A stretch of DNA of 64,000 nucleotides from Hydrotalea sp. (GTDB lineage Bacteria; Bacteroidota; Bacteroidia; Chitinophagales; Chitinophagaceae), in assembly GCA_027364735.1 (NCBI GenBank), contig DAHXOT010000003.1, positions 34,935-98,934 of the forward strand, in the 5' to 3' direction. Under the pieces are notes generated by a model. The model made no database searches, was not told where the DNA came from, and saw only the letters and a program-made list of their open reading frames with translations. Below, one piece after another: positions 36,121 through 45,538 of the stretch (its first letter is position 1; each line of letters begins with the position of its first letter). Position numbers and translations under genes: made by a program.

Positions 36121-37155
36121 ATGATTTATCCGTTGATAAGAAATACTTTATTTCATTTTCCTCCGGAAGATGTACATCATTTTTCAATGAATGTTTTGCA
36201 AAAAGCTTGCAGCATTAAAGCGATAAAAAAGAGTATTCAGCAAATAATGGAAGTGCGAGATGCCTCGTTAGAAAAAAATGTATTTGGATTACAATTTAAA
36301 AATCCGGTGGGTTTAGGAGCAGGGTTTGATAAAAATGCTGCTTATTTAAATGAACTAGAAACGTTGGGCTTTGGTTTTGTAGAAATAGGCACTGTTACAC
36401 CAAAATCGCAATCGGGGAATGAACAGCCTCGTTTATTTCGGTTGCCTAAGGATAAAGCACTAATTAATAGAATGGGTTTTAATAATGACGGTGTTGCGGC
36501 AGTAAGAAGTAGATTAGAAAAATGGAAAACCGGCTCATCGGATATGATTATTGGCGGAAATATTGGGAAAAATAAAATTACTTCTAATGAAGATGCATGG
36601 AGAGATTATGATACTTGTTTTAAAGAATTGTTTGATGTTGTAGATTATTTTGCAGTTAACGTAAGTTCGCCCAATACGCCTGGTTTGCGTGAATTACAAG
36701 AAAAAAGTGCTTTAAAAAAAATATTGGTAAATCTGCAAGAGATCAATTATTCTAAAAACAAACAAAAACCGCTGTTGTTAAAAATTGCTCCCGATTTAAC
36801 ACAGCATCAACTTGATGATATTATATCGCTGTCTGTAGAAATTAAGTTGGATGGATTAATTGCCACCAATACAACTATTACCAGAGAAAATTTGCATACA
36901 GAATATGATGCTCTAATAAATGAAGCGGGAGGATTAAGCGGTAAGCCTTTAACAGAAAAAAGCACAGCAATCGTAACCTATATTTATAAGCAGTTGAAGC
37001 ATCCAACTACTATTATTGCCAGTGGCGGTATTTTTACGGGTGATGATGCGTTGCAAAAATTGCAAGCAGGTGCTTCATTAGTTCAAGTTTGGACAGGCTT
37101 TATTTATGAAGGACCCACAATTGTACATAATATTTGCAAAGCATTAATTAAATAA
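36121..37155 (+). CDS. pyrD: Quinone-dependent dihydroorotate dehydrogenase (class 2)
   Basis: This is a 344-residue FMN enzyme of pyrimidine synthesis that oxidises dihydroorotate and passes electrons to membrane quinone. The class 2 N-terminal helical extension (residues 1-40) is present, then NPVGLGAGFDKNA, INRMGFNNDG and the catalytic Ser in NVSSPNTPGLRELQ. The phosphate-binding end is ASGGIFTGDDALQKLQAGAS with QVWTGFIYEGP. It is convergent with the long barrel-protein gene and has no other pyr genes nearby. Confidence 0.95.
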   Translation: MIYPLIRNTLFHFPPEDVHHFSMNVLQKACSIKAIKKSIQQIMEVRDASLEKNVFGLQFKNPVGLGAGFDKNAAYLNELETLGFGFVEIGTVTPKSQSGNEQPRLFRLPKDKALINRMGFNNDGVAAVRSRLEKWKTGSSDMIIGGNIGKNKITSNEDAWRDYDTCFKELFDVVDYFAVNVSSPNTPGLRELQEKSALKKILVNLQEINYSKNKQKPLLLKIAPDLTQHQLDDIISLSVEIKLDGLIATNTTITRENLHTEYDALINEAGGLSGKPLTEKSTAIVTYIYKQLKHPTTIIASGGIFTGDDALQKLQAGASLVQVWTGFIYEGPTIVHNICKALIK

Positions 37156-37193
37156 AATACTGCTTTAAGGTTTGTAAGCTGTTAGTTCAATAA

Positions 37194-40100
37194 TTAAAAG
37201 TCTAAACCTAATGCAAAATACCATACAGGGCTACCTTTAAAAACCCCTTTCATTGGCCAACCCGCATCTAATTTTATAAAATATCCAAGTAAAGTACTTC
37301 TAACACCAAATCCATAAGCGGCAGCAAATGGCCCTATTCCACCGGCATCAACTTTCACTATTAATGGATTAGAACTGCTTTGTGTGCCATAATACATAGT
37401 TGGTCGTTGAATACCATTGAATTTGCCATTCCATGCAGTTCCTAAATCAAAAAATTGTACTACCTGAAAATTTCTTAAAAAGGCATTATTAATAGGCTGA
37501 TTAAAGAATGTAGTAAAAACGGGTAATCTAAATTCGCTGTTTAAAACAATGGCGTTATTGCCATTGGCAATATTTTGCTGATAACCACGCATATTTACGG
37601 CTAATGATTGAAAGGCATAAGATTGATCGGGAGCCGGCGTATTTCCGCTATTGAATTTTGGAGCAATCCAGCCATCAACACCGCCTAAGTAATATATTAT
37701 TTTTTGATTACCCCAGCTAAAATCGCCTGCTGCTCTGCCTGCCCATATAAAATTGCGATATATTTTATAATAGTGCCTATAATCAAAACCTAAGTCATAG
37801 GTTTTATCACCCGGATTATTGATGGGCACATTAACATCCAAGTACACTTTCCATCTGGTACCATTCCAAATATTTTGTGTTGGATTAATGGTATTATCAT
37901 ACACATACTCTATTCTACCTACTCCATATTTTGATAAAGTATCAGGGGCTCCTAACGATAGTGGATCAGAAGATTTGATAACGCCTCTATCTGTTCTAAA
38001 GCCGGTTGTAATTCGTAAACTTCTTACTTCATCAAATGGATAAGAAAAGTTGAATTGATATAAGTTAGTGTATAGCATATTGTCGTATTGGCCAACAAGG
38101 CTATACGGGTAAAAATTAGAAATATTGCTTCTATAATAGGTAAAGCCCCAATCTAACCTTCTTCTATAATTATGGAATGACAGAAAAATATCTTTATCGT
38201 TTAAATTAGTTCCAAACCTATAGCCGCCAATAAATTTTATATCTTCTAATAAATCACTTACACCAACTCTAAAACTCCAACTTAAATCCTGTCCGTTATT
38301 TAATTGTATAGGTCCGGCACCACCGGCATAAGGCTGATATCTATTTACTAAAATATTATTGGTTACTCCGCTAAGAACATAATCGGCACTAAACTTCATT
38401 CTATAATTAAATAGTTTTGAATTGGAAAAAAACGGTGATTGATCTTCGGCAACTTGACTACTTTTTTCTTCTGTATTTTTTTTCACGGAAGTATCGAGCT
38501 GATCATTGGTAAATTCGCTTTGAAAGAAGTTTTTCTTTTTAGCAGGTAAGGTATCTTGTACAACTTTTGCAGGCTTTTGTTGTGGTAACTTTTTATTGTT
38601 AGCAACAGTTTTTACTCCCATCAGTTGTTTTAGATATTCTGTTGGTTTTGCACTTATATTTCTTTTTTGCAAAACATCATCATTTACTTTTAGTTTATAT
38701 AAAAATTTATAATCTCCTTCTCTGCGTGTTTCACTTACCTGACCGTTATTGCCTGCAATTCTTGTTTCAATTAAGGAACTTTGGTAATTGGTTACAGGAA
38801 AAGTATAAGTAGAATCTTTAAATACTTGAAAATAGCTAACACTATCGGGTTCGGGTTTATTCCATGCGGCAAGTGTGGAGTCTAACTCTTTGTAGGAAGG
38901 ATTATGTAATAATTCGTCTCCAATATAATATAGGGTATCAATTCCATTACGTTGTGTTGCAAAAAAACCTGCCCAACGATTACCAATACCATTCTCATCG
39001 CTTACAAAAGTAAAGTGGTTGGTATTGTATTGCATTGGATACATTGCATTACCATATTTCATGTTGGTAAGCTTTGTAATTTGTTTGGTTTTATTTTTAT
39101 TTAGAATATCAACTAAAAAAATATTGAATCTGTTTCTGCTGGGTAAAATGGTATCATTATTGGGTGCATTAGGCGATGGGCGATTAGAAGCGAATATGAT
39201 TCCGGAACGATTAGGGAATGAAACAAAGGTTGGATTAATATCGTCATAAATATCATTGGTAACTTGTTCTATTTTTTGTTCGTCAATTTTATAAATATAA
39301 ATATCGGAATGCCCATTTTTCACTGCACTCAGCACCAATGTATTGGCATCTAACATATAGGAGGCATCTAATATTTGGTCGAAGCCATCAATATTTTGAA
39401 CAAATCTTTTGTATTTGGCAATTACATCGTACACAAACATTTTTGTATGTCCCTTTCCCCAATAAATTACTAAAAGTCTTGTGCCTTTAACATCCCAAGC
39501 CAAAATAGGATAATTAGGATTGATATCTCCTTCATTAGTTCTTACTCCTTTATCTAATAATATTTTAGTGTTCCAAAAATTTTCAATGTATTTTACTTTA
39601 TAAACACCTTTTGAAAACTCAACAACTGCATAGTTATTATTTTTAGGATTGGGATTAGCTTGAAAGCGGAAATAATCGTTTTTACTTACATCTTCCGAAA
39701 CTGCCATTTTGCCTTTTGGGGCATTGCGGCGTCCTCTAATATCTTTATAATATTTATCTTGTTCGGATTGCATAAAATCGGCCAATACTTCCTTAAACTT
39801 TTTTTTGGTAACTTTTAAAGAAGCATTGTTTAAGCTTTTATAAATGCGTGCTAAATACAGAAAGTAGGTTACATTACTCTTTTTATATTTTTCTGCAATG
39901 TAGTGCCAGAAAGCTTGTCCTGCCAATTCGGGTTTGGCAAATGCAAATTCATAAAAAGTAGTATAATCGCCACTCAGCATTGCATTTTTAAGCGCATCAT
40001 CTTTTTCGGTACTCCATTCTTCGGCAGCATAAGCAATATATCCATCGGTTAGCCATTTAGGAAGATCTAATAATGTTTGATTGCTTACAAATTCTCCAAT

Positions 40101-40568
40101 ATCATCTCCGAATAACATGTTATCGGTAAGTATTTTAGCAATTCCTTCTCTAATTTGTTGTTTTAGGTGAAAGTGATTGCCATCGAAAAATAAAACAATT
40201 TTATTGTTAACTAATTTAGTTAATCCGCCTGCATTTTGCCAATCAATTCCCAATCCAATATTACTTTGTTTAAACTCGTCGTAGCTGGTATAAATAACAA
40301 TATTGGCACGTCTTTGTAAATTATATTCTATAAATTTTTCTATCGATGGTAATTCTTCTTCGGCAACTTGTGCTGCAAATTTTCCTAACTCAGTTCCTCC
40401 TTGCGAAACATAGGTATTAAAATTATTCGATTGATAAAATTTCCATTTTAGTTTTTTAAATTGAACACGGTTTTTGCCAAATTCAACAGTATTAACTTGT
40501 GCCAATGAAAAAAGAGGAATAAAAAAAATGGATAGTAGTATTGATATTTTATTTCTGTTCATTTGCAT
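37194..40568 (-). CDS. Outer-membrane protein with degenerate peptidase-like, TolB-like propeller and surface-antigen barrel domains
   Basis: This is a 1124-residue exported protein (signal peptide ending FSLAQ). The N-terminal part (about 35-270) resembles the gluzincin peptidase MA-like domain, but at the HExxH position it reads R140-E-G-I-A144, and the later WLxEG reads W172-L-T-D175-G, so it is probably inactive. The middle (about 300-560) has propeller-type repeats (DANTLVLSAVKNGHSDIYIY, FASNRPSP) like TolB. The C-terminal part (from about 730) is rich in beta strands and ends with an aromatic Phe (FALGLDF), as in Omp85/surface-antigen barrels. The role is unknown; it may bind or present something at the cell surface. 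Met1 or Met3 could be the start. Confidence 0.75.
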   Translation of the reverse strand: MQMNRNKISILLSIFFIPLFSLAQVNTVEFGKNRVQFKKLKWKFYQSNNFNTYVSQGGTELGKFAAQVAEEELPSIEKFIEYNLQRRANIVIYTSYDEFKQSNIGLGIDWQNAGGLTKLVNNKIVLFFDGNHFHLKQQIREGIAKILTDNMLFGDDIGEFVSNQTLLDLPKWLTDGYIAYAAEEWSTEKDDALKNAMLSGDYTTFYEFAFAKPELAGQAFWHYIAEKYKKSNVTYFLYLARIYKSLNNASLKVTKKKFKEVLADFMQSEQDKYYKDIRGRRNAPKGKMAVSEDVSKNDYFRFQANPNPKNNNYAVVEFSKGVYKVKYIENFWNTKILLDKGVRTNEGDINPNYPILAWDVKGTRLLVIYWGKGHTKMFVYDVIAKYKRFVQNIDGFDQILDASYMLDANTLVLSAVKNGHSDIYIYKIDEQKIEQVTNDIYDDINPTFVSFPNRSGIIFASNRPSPNAPNNDTILPSRNRFNIFLVDILNKNKTKQITKLTNMKYGNAMYPMQYNTNHFTFVSDENGIGNRWAGFFATQRNGIDTLYYIGDELLHNPSYKELDSTLAAWNKPEPDSVSYFQVFKDSTYTFPVTNYQSSLIETRIAGNNGQVSETRREGDYKFLYKLKVNDDVLQKRNISAKPTEYLKQLMGVKTVANNKKLPQQKPAKVVQDTLPAKKKNFFQSEFTNDQLDTSVKKNTEEKSSQVAEDQSPFFSNSKLFNYRMKFSADYVLSGVTNNILVNRYQPYAGGAGPIQLNNGQDLSWSFRVGVSDLLEDIKFIGGYRFGTNLNDKDIFLSFHNYRRRLDWGFTYYRSNISNFYPYSLVGQYDNMLYTNLYQFNFSYPFDEVRSLRITTGFRTDRGVIKSSDPLSLGAPDTLSKYGVGRIEYVYDNTINPTQNIWNGTRWKVYLDVNVPINNPGDKTYDLGFDYRHYYKIYRNFIWAGRAAGDFSWGNQKIIYYLGGVDGWIAPKFNSGNTPAPDQSYAFQSLAVNMRGYQQNIANGNNAIVLNSEFRLPVFTTFFNQPINNAFLRNFQVVQFFDLGTAWNGKFNGIQRPTMYYGTQSSSNPLIVKVDAGGIGPFAAAYGFGVRSTLLGYFIKLDAGWPMKGVFKGSPVWYFALGLDF

Positions 40569-40716
40569 ATCCGGTCATAATTTTAATGAAGGCCAATTTG
40601 CGTAAGCAATTTTAGTTATAGAATTAATGGTGAAGATAAAATTGAAATTAATTTTTACCCTTCAAACTCTGTTAAAATTAAGTAATTACTTGTAACCATT
40701 TTAAATAAAATATGCT

Positions 40717-41364
40717 ATGGTATATATTCAACAATTTCAGTTTAGCCCAATTCAAGAAAATACCTATTTAATATACAATAATCACAAGCATGCTTTAATT
40801 ATTGATCCCGGATGTTATTTTTTTGCTGAGCATGAAATGTTAAAGAATTTTATTTCTTCTCATGAGCTAAAAATTGTTCAGCTGCTAAATACCCATTGTC
40901 ATCTGGATCATGTATTTGGAAATAAATGGGTATATGATACTTATGGAGTAGAATTGTATATTCATCCCGATGAAGAAGTTATGTTGCAATATGCTCCCGA
41001 ATCGGGTTTAAAATGGGGTTTGCCCTTCGATAATTATCAGGCGCCAATTCATTTTTTACACGAAGGAGATTCTGTTTGGTTAGATGAAGATGAATTTAAA
41101 GTATTGCATACGCCCGGCCATAGTCCGGGTAGTATTTGTTTTTATCATCAGGCACAACATTTTATTATCAGTGGCGATGTGTTGTTTAAAAATTCTATTG
41201 GCAGAACTGATTTGCCATTTGCCAGTTATGATGTTTTGCTAAAAAGTATACAACATAAATTAGTAACATTACCTTCAGAAACAATAGTTTATCCCGGGCA
41301 TGGAATGCCTACAACCATTGCAGAAGAGAAAATCAATAATCCGTTTTTACAATCTATTATTTAA
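40717..41364 (+). CDS. MBL-fold hydrolase, glyoxalase II-like
   Basis: This is a 215-residue cytoplasmic metallo-beta-lactamase-fold protein. The binuclear metal site is complete: NTHCHLDH (H60, H62, D64, H65), HTPGHSPGS, SGDVLFKNSIGRTD and YPGHGMPT. The order and the GRTDLP motif match glyoxalase II-like proteins such as YcbL rather than true GloB, since the C-terminal GloB substrate domain is missing. It may hydrolyse small thioesters. Its last 8 bases overlap the convergent gene at 41357. Confidence 0.85.
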   Translation: MVYIQQFQFSPIQENTYLIYNNHKHALIIDPGCYFFAEHEMLKNFISSHELKIVQLLNTHCHLDHVFGNKWVYDTYGVELYIHPDEEVMLQYAPESGLKWGLPFDNYQAPIHFLHEGDSVWLDEDEFKVLHTPGHSPGSICFYHQAQHFIISGDVLFKNSIGRTDLPFASYDVLLKSIQHKLVTLPSETIVYPGHGMPTTIAEEKINNPFLQSII

Positions 41365-43534
41365 TCATTGCATTATTATAGGCCATAATAAAAATAGCGC
41401 CTAAGTTTTTGTGTGGGGGAATATAATCGTCAAACTTTTCTTTATAATCTCCTTTAAACTTTGTTTGCATGTTTTTCCAAAATAAAGGCCAATTTAAATT
41501 TTTCCCCGTGCGTAATGTTTCCATCATCGATTCTATTAACGTAATATTTACAATACCTGTTCCTACTTGTTTTGATGCAATAATATGTGCACTCGGGCAA
41601 ATAGTGAGTACATCATTTAAACTATGATAACCTCCGCAACTGCCCAATAAAATAATTTTAGATGAGGGTGGTAATTGTTTGATGGTTGATTTTACATAAT
41701 AACTGTGTCCTCTGTGAATTGTAATGGTAGGATTAACACCTATTGAATCGAGATAATACGCCAAATCTTCTTGTGCCAGAGCATCCAAATCTTTTGTTTC
41801 ATCTAATGGTTTGTTAGAATAAATAACAATTGGAGTGCCATATCTTGAGCGAACCTCAACCCATTCCGGTTTTTTAGTAATTTTCCAATTGGCATTATTG
41901 AAGCTGTTTAGAAACGAGTTAAAAACAGTATTACCATCTTTATCGCCATAAAAAAATTGTTGTACAATAATTCTTCCAGAACTGTCTTTTAATGCACTTA
42001 TTGGCATAGTATAAATAGGCGGCATTTCATTGGGCAAAATACTATTAACGGCTGTAGTATTTGTATTGATGTTTTCGAAAATTTGGTCCAACAAACCATA
42101 AATTATTTCTCCTCTATAATTATTGTATTTATTGCTTTGTTGTAAATTGTATTTTACTTGTAATAAAATATTCTTTTTTATAGTTTCATTGTTAATACTT
42201 GCATAAGAATCTGCCACATCTACTGCATCTTCCAACGAGTTATTTTTATCTAAATTGTTTACAAAATTCTTTATTAATTTTTCAGAATTGGCTGTGTCCA
42301 TTTTATTCAGAAAATCGTCTAAAACATTATAGGCTGCAGCCATTTTAATAAACTTTTTGTAAAAATCGTTATGTACCCACTGCAATAATGTGTCCGAACG
42401 TTGAATAGGCATTTTTAAAAACATTCTATTGTATAAACCTAAATAACTGCTGGTATAAATTTCTTCTTCGGCCAATACACATAAATAATATATTTCTTGT
42501 GGGGTAAGATTATCGGCTTTTTTAAAACGTACAGCATCTATTTTTTCATCGTGTAAAGCATTTATTTCATTGATGTAATTATCAATTGCAACAGAGCGTA
42601 GTTTTTCTTTAAGTACATTCATTACCAGCGGGGTATCTTTTTTTTCAAGTCTTCCTGCATAATCAATTTCTGTTGCTACCAATAGTTTATAATAGCCATC
42701 TGGTTGTTGTAAAGCATTGGTAATAGAATCGAAAGTGATGGTATGATGGAAGAGATTATCTAAAAATGGAAAAAATATTCTTCCATTATCCGAAGTAGCC
42801 ATTTGAGAAATTAGGTTGGTAAGCGGATTGGCTGATGCAGCAATTTTTTTTCCTAAAGCATTTGGGGCAGCAGCATAATCGTAAACATCTTCAGGATGTT
42901 TTAAAGCCGTTATAGCAATTAAACTATCGGCAAAAGGCATATCGGGATATCGGGTAAGTATGTTTAATATATTTTCCGGATTTCGATTACACATTTTTAG
43001 AATTAGCAGGTTTCTGCAATCTTGTATTCCAATATTTTTTTGCAAAGCGAAATTTTCGGTTAAAATGCTGGCTACTTCTAATTCGTTTTTATCTATAATG
43101 GAAGCAATTGAGTGATGCTTTATTTCGGCTTGCATTGCTTCCTCGAACGATATAATTACATCTCCCAATAAAATGCCTTTAATGTTTCTTTGTTTATAAC
43201 TATCTATAAACGAAACCAGCAAATCGTTAATACCACGTAGCCAAATATATTTTTGGCTTTCGGATAATGCCGAATCTTGCTCAACAAAAGCCTGTAAATT
43301 ATTAATATGAACTTTTAATATTTGGGTTAATTGTAAATCAATATCAATATTGCCGGTTGCTGTAAATATAGAATCGGCACTACTGTTTAAATGAATAATT
43401 GCTTTTTGATTGTTATCAATATTTTCATGAAATAATTGCCGCATTTGCGGAATCTTTGGCATGCTAATTTCTGTTTGTGCCATTGCCAAACAAGCCAATG
43501 TGCTATGAATAATAGTAAGGTATAATTTCTTCAT
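41357..43534 (-). CDS. Secreted protein with a C-terminal caspase-like (clan CD) His/Cys pair, unknown function
   Basis: This is a 725-residue exported protein if started at 43534, where a signal peptide begins (MKKLYLTIIHSTLACLAMA). Most of the sequence (about 30-520) is alpha-helical with no recognised family. The last ~170 residues look like an alpha/beta domain: a strand ending TITIHRGHSYY (H607 and H610), a helix, a strand ending KIILLGSCGGY (C633), then AHIIASKQVGTG and a helix ending LRTGK. This order of strand-His-Gly, helix, strand-Cys and a following Ala-rich strand resembles caspase/CHAT (clan CD) peptidases. The His-Cys gap of 23 residues is short for that clan. Peptidase activity is inference; no family name can be given. 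Confidence 0.6.
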   Translation of the reverse strand: MKKLYLTIIHSTLACLAMAQTEISMPKIPQMRQLFHENIDNNQKAIIHLNSSADSIFTATGNIDIDLQLTQILKVHINNLQAFVEQDSALSESQKYIWLRGINDLLVSFIDSYKQRNIKGILLGDVIISFEEAMQAEIKHHSIASIIDKNELEVASILTENFALQKNIGIQDCRNLLILKMCNRNPENILNILTRYPDMPFADSLIAITALKHPEDVYDYAAAPNALGKKIAASANPLTNLISQMATSDNGRIFFPFLDNLFHHTITFDSITNALQQPDGYYKLLVATEIDYAGRLEKKDTPLVMNVLKEKLRSVAIDNYINEINALHDEKIDAVRFKKADNLTPQEIYYLCVLAEEEIYTSSYLGLYNRMFLKMPIQRSDTLLQWVHNDFYKKFIKMAAAYNVLDDFLNKMDTANSEKLIKNFVNNLDKNNSLEDAVDVADSYASINNETIKKNILLQVKYNLQQSNKYNNYRGEIIYGLLDQIFENINTNTTAVNSILPNEMPPIYTMPISALKDSSGRIIVQQFFYGDKDGNTVFNSFLNSFNNANWKITKKPEWVEVRSRYGTPIVIYSNKPLDETKDLDALAQEDLAYYLDSIGVNPTITIHRGHSYYVKSTIKQLPPSSKIILLGSCGGYHSLNDVLTICPSAHIIASKQVGTGIVNITLIESMMETLRTGKNLNWPLFWKNMQTKFKGDYKEKFDDYIPPHKNLGAIFIMAYNNAMIK

Positions 43535-43663
43535 TATTTGCATAAGCTGCAAAAATACTATCATTTAATTGTTTAAATTTTGTGGACTTAACAATTACAT
43601 AATGTTAAAAAAAATAGTAGATGCAATAATGTAAAGTTAAATTTGTGTAAACATACTGTTATC

Positions 43664-44341
43664 ATGGAAACAAAAGCGAAAAGAATTTTAATTGCAGATG
43701 ACGAACCGGATATCTTAGAAATTATAAGTTATAACTTAGGAAAAGAAGGATATGAAGTATATACAGCTAAAGATGGTAACGAAGCATTGGAAAGAGCCAA
43801 ACAATTAAATCCCGATTTAATTATTTTAGATATAATGATGCCTTATAAAACCGGAATTGAGGTTTGCCGAATTTTACGCACCCAGCCAATATTCGAGCAA
43901 ACGTTAATTATTTTCTTAACTGCTTTAAACGATGAAAGCTCGCACATTAAAGGCTTTGAAACCGGTGCCGATGATTATGTTACCAAACCTATAAGTCCTA
44001 AAATTTTAATCAGTCGGGTAAATGCTTTGTTTCGTAGAATTCAAAAAGAAGATGGTAAAATATTAAAAATTGGTAATATAGTTATTGATCCCATAAAATA
44101 TACGGTGGTAGTAAATGAAAACGAAGCAATACTTGCCAAAAAAGAATTTGAACTATTATTTCTATTAGCTTCTAAACCGGGCAGAGTATTTTTGCGTAAC
44201 GAAATATTATCTCAGGTTTGGGGAACAAGCGTAATTGTAGGCGATAGAACCATTGATGTGCATATTAGAAAAATACGACAAAAATTAGGGATAGATTGTA
44301 TTACAACCGTTAAAGGAGTTGGTTATAAATTTGATATATAG
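43664..44341 (+). CDS. OmpR/PhoB-family response regulator
   Basis: This is a 225-residue transcription factor. The receiver domain has the acidic pair (ADDEP), phospho-acceptor Asp56 (LIILDIMMPYKTG), Thr (FLTALNDES) and Lys (DYVTKPIS). The C-terminal winged-helix domain has the OmpR signature (FELLFLLASKPGRVFLRNEIL and DRTIDVHIRKIRQKLG). I chose the ATG at 43664 over an upstream TTG at 43643. The histidine kinase gene follows by 14 bases, and the DUF47 and PiT phosphate transport genes come next, so a PhoB-like role in phosphate control is likely (inference from context). Confidence 0.9.
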   Translation: METKAKRILIADDEPDILEIISYNLGKEGYEVYTAKDGNEALERAKQLNPDLIILDIMMPYKTGIEVCRILRTQPIFEQTLIIFLTALNDESSHIKGFETGADDYVTKPISPKILISRVNALFRRIQKEDGKILKIGNIVIDPIKYTVVVNENEAILAKKEFELLFLLASKPGRVFLRNEILSQVWGTSVIVGDRTIDVHIRKIRQKLGIDCITTVKGVGYKFDI

Positions 44342-44355
44342 CCCGATAAAGATGT

Positions 44356-45420
44356 ATGTTTAAAACAAAAAACCTTTCACCTCAGCAGTTATCGGCATTA
44401 ACTGCATTGCTAATTGCAATACCAATTGGCATAGTATTTTGGGTGTTACAAAAAAATTGGTGGATGGGTTGTATTGCCTTAGCAGTAATGTTTATTGGTA
44501 GCTACTTTTTAATACGCTTTGTTTTAGAATGGTTTATCTACAGAAAAATTAAAGTTATTTATAAATATATTTATCAAACAAAAGCTAATAAAAGAGAAGA
44601 AACCTATTATAAATATATATTACCACAAAAAGGAATTGATGAAGTAAGAGAAGATGTTGAAAAATGGGCCGAGCAGCGTAGTGCCGAAATTGAAATTCTT
44701 AAAAAAAACGAAACCTATAGAAAAGAATTTTTGCAAAACTTAGCTCATGAATTTAAAACACCGGTATTTGCTATTCAAGGATATATTGATACGCTTTTAA
44801 ATGGTGAAATAAATAATACCGATATTAATGAACGGTTTTTAGAAAACGCCGCCAAAAATGTGAACAGAATGATTCATCTGTTAGATGATTTAGATGAAAT
44901 ATCTAAATTAGAAAGCGGCGAACAACCTTTGTATAAAGAATATTTTATTATTCAAGATTTAATTAAAGATGTTTTTGAATCTCTTTCCATAAAAACTTCA
45001 AAAAAACAAATAAAATCGTACATTAAAAAAGGCTGCGAAACCCCTTTAATATCTGTATTTGCCGATAAAGAAAAAATAAGGCAGGTACTCATTAATTTGG
45101 TATCGAATGCAGTAAAATACGGTAAACTTAAAGGAACTATTATTGCCAGTGTATATAAAACCGATGAAAAACATGTTTTAGTAGAAGTAAGCGACGATGG
45201 GATAGGCATTTCGGAAGAGCATTTACCCAGAATTTTTGAAAGATTTTACAGAACCGATAGAGGAAGAAGCAGAAATGTAGGCGGAACAGGCTTAGGATTG
45301 GCCATTTGTAAACATATTATTGAAGCCCATGGACAAACTATTCATGCCCGAAGTAAATTAGAGGTTGGAACCACATTGGGCTTTACCCTTGAAACAAAAA
45401 AAGAATTTAAGCCAATGTAG
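44356..45420 (+). CDS. PhoR-like sensor histidine kinase
   Basis: This is a 354-residue inner-membrane kinase. Two closely spaced membrane helices (about 14-31 and 37-55) leave almost no periplasmic loop, so it probably senses through the membrane or a partner protein. The HisKA H-box is LQNLAHEFKTPVFAIQG (His131). The ATPase domain has N (NLVSNAVKYG), G1 (DDGIGIS), F (RIFERFYRTD) and G2 (GGTGLGLAICKHI) boxes. No PAS or HAMP domain is evident. It is paired with the response regulator just upstream and precedes the DUF47/PiT genes, consistent with a PhoR role. Confidence 0.9.
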   Translation: MFKTKNLSPQQLSALTALLIAIPIGIVFWVLQKNWWMGCIALAVMFIGSYFLIRFVLEWFIYRKIKVIYKYIYQTKANKREETYYKYILPQKGIDEVREDVEKWAEQRSAEIEILKKNETYRKEFLQNLAHEFKTPVFAIQGYIDTLLNGEINNTDINERFLENAAKNVNRMIHLLDDLDEISKLESGEQPLYKEYFIIQDLIKDVFESLSIKTSKKQIKSYIKKGCETPLISVFADKEKIRQVLINLVSNAVKYGKLKGTIIASVYKTDEKHVLVEVSDDGIGISEEHLPRIFERFYRTDRGRSRNVGGTGLGLAICKHIIEAHGQTIHARSKLEVGTTLGFTLETKKEFKPM

Positions 45421-45489
45421 TTAGTTTATCGAAAATGGAGGGCTTTCAATGAAAATTCAATATTAATTAATCATTAATTCTTTCTTTAT

Positions 45490-45521
45490 TTGGAAGCTAC
45501 CAACTCATAACTTTACTTTTG
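45490..45521 (+). promoter_or_regulatory. Promoter upstream of the DUF47-PiT pair
   Basis: TTG (45490-45492), 21 bases, then TACTTTTG (45514-45521) matches the Bacteroidota consensus, 17 bases before the DUF47 start. It suggests that phosphate transport is transcribed separately from the two-component genes. Confidence 0.55.
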
Positions 45522-45538
45522 CTCCAAATTAAAATATT

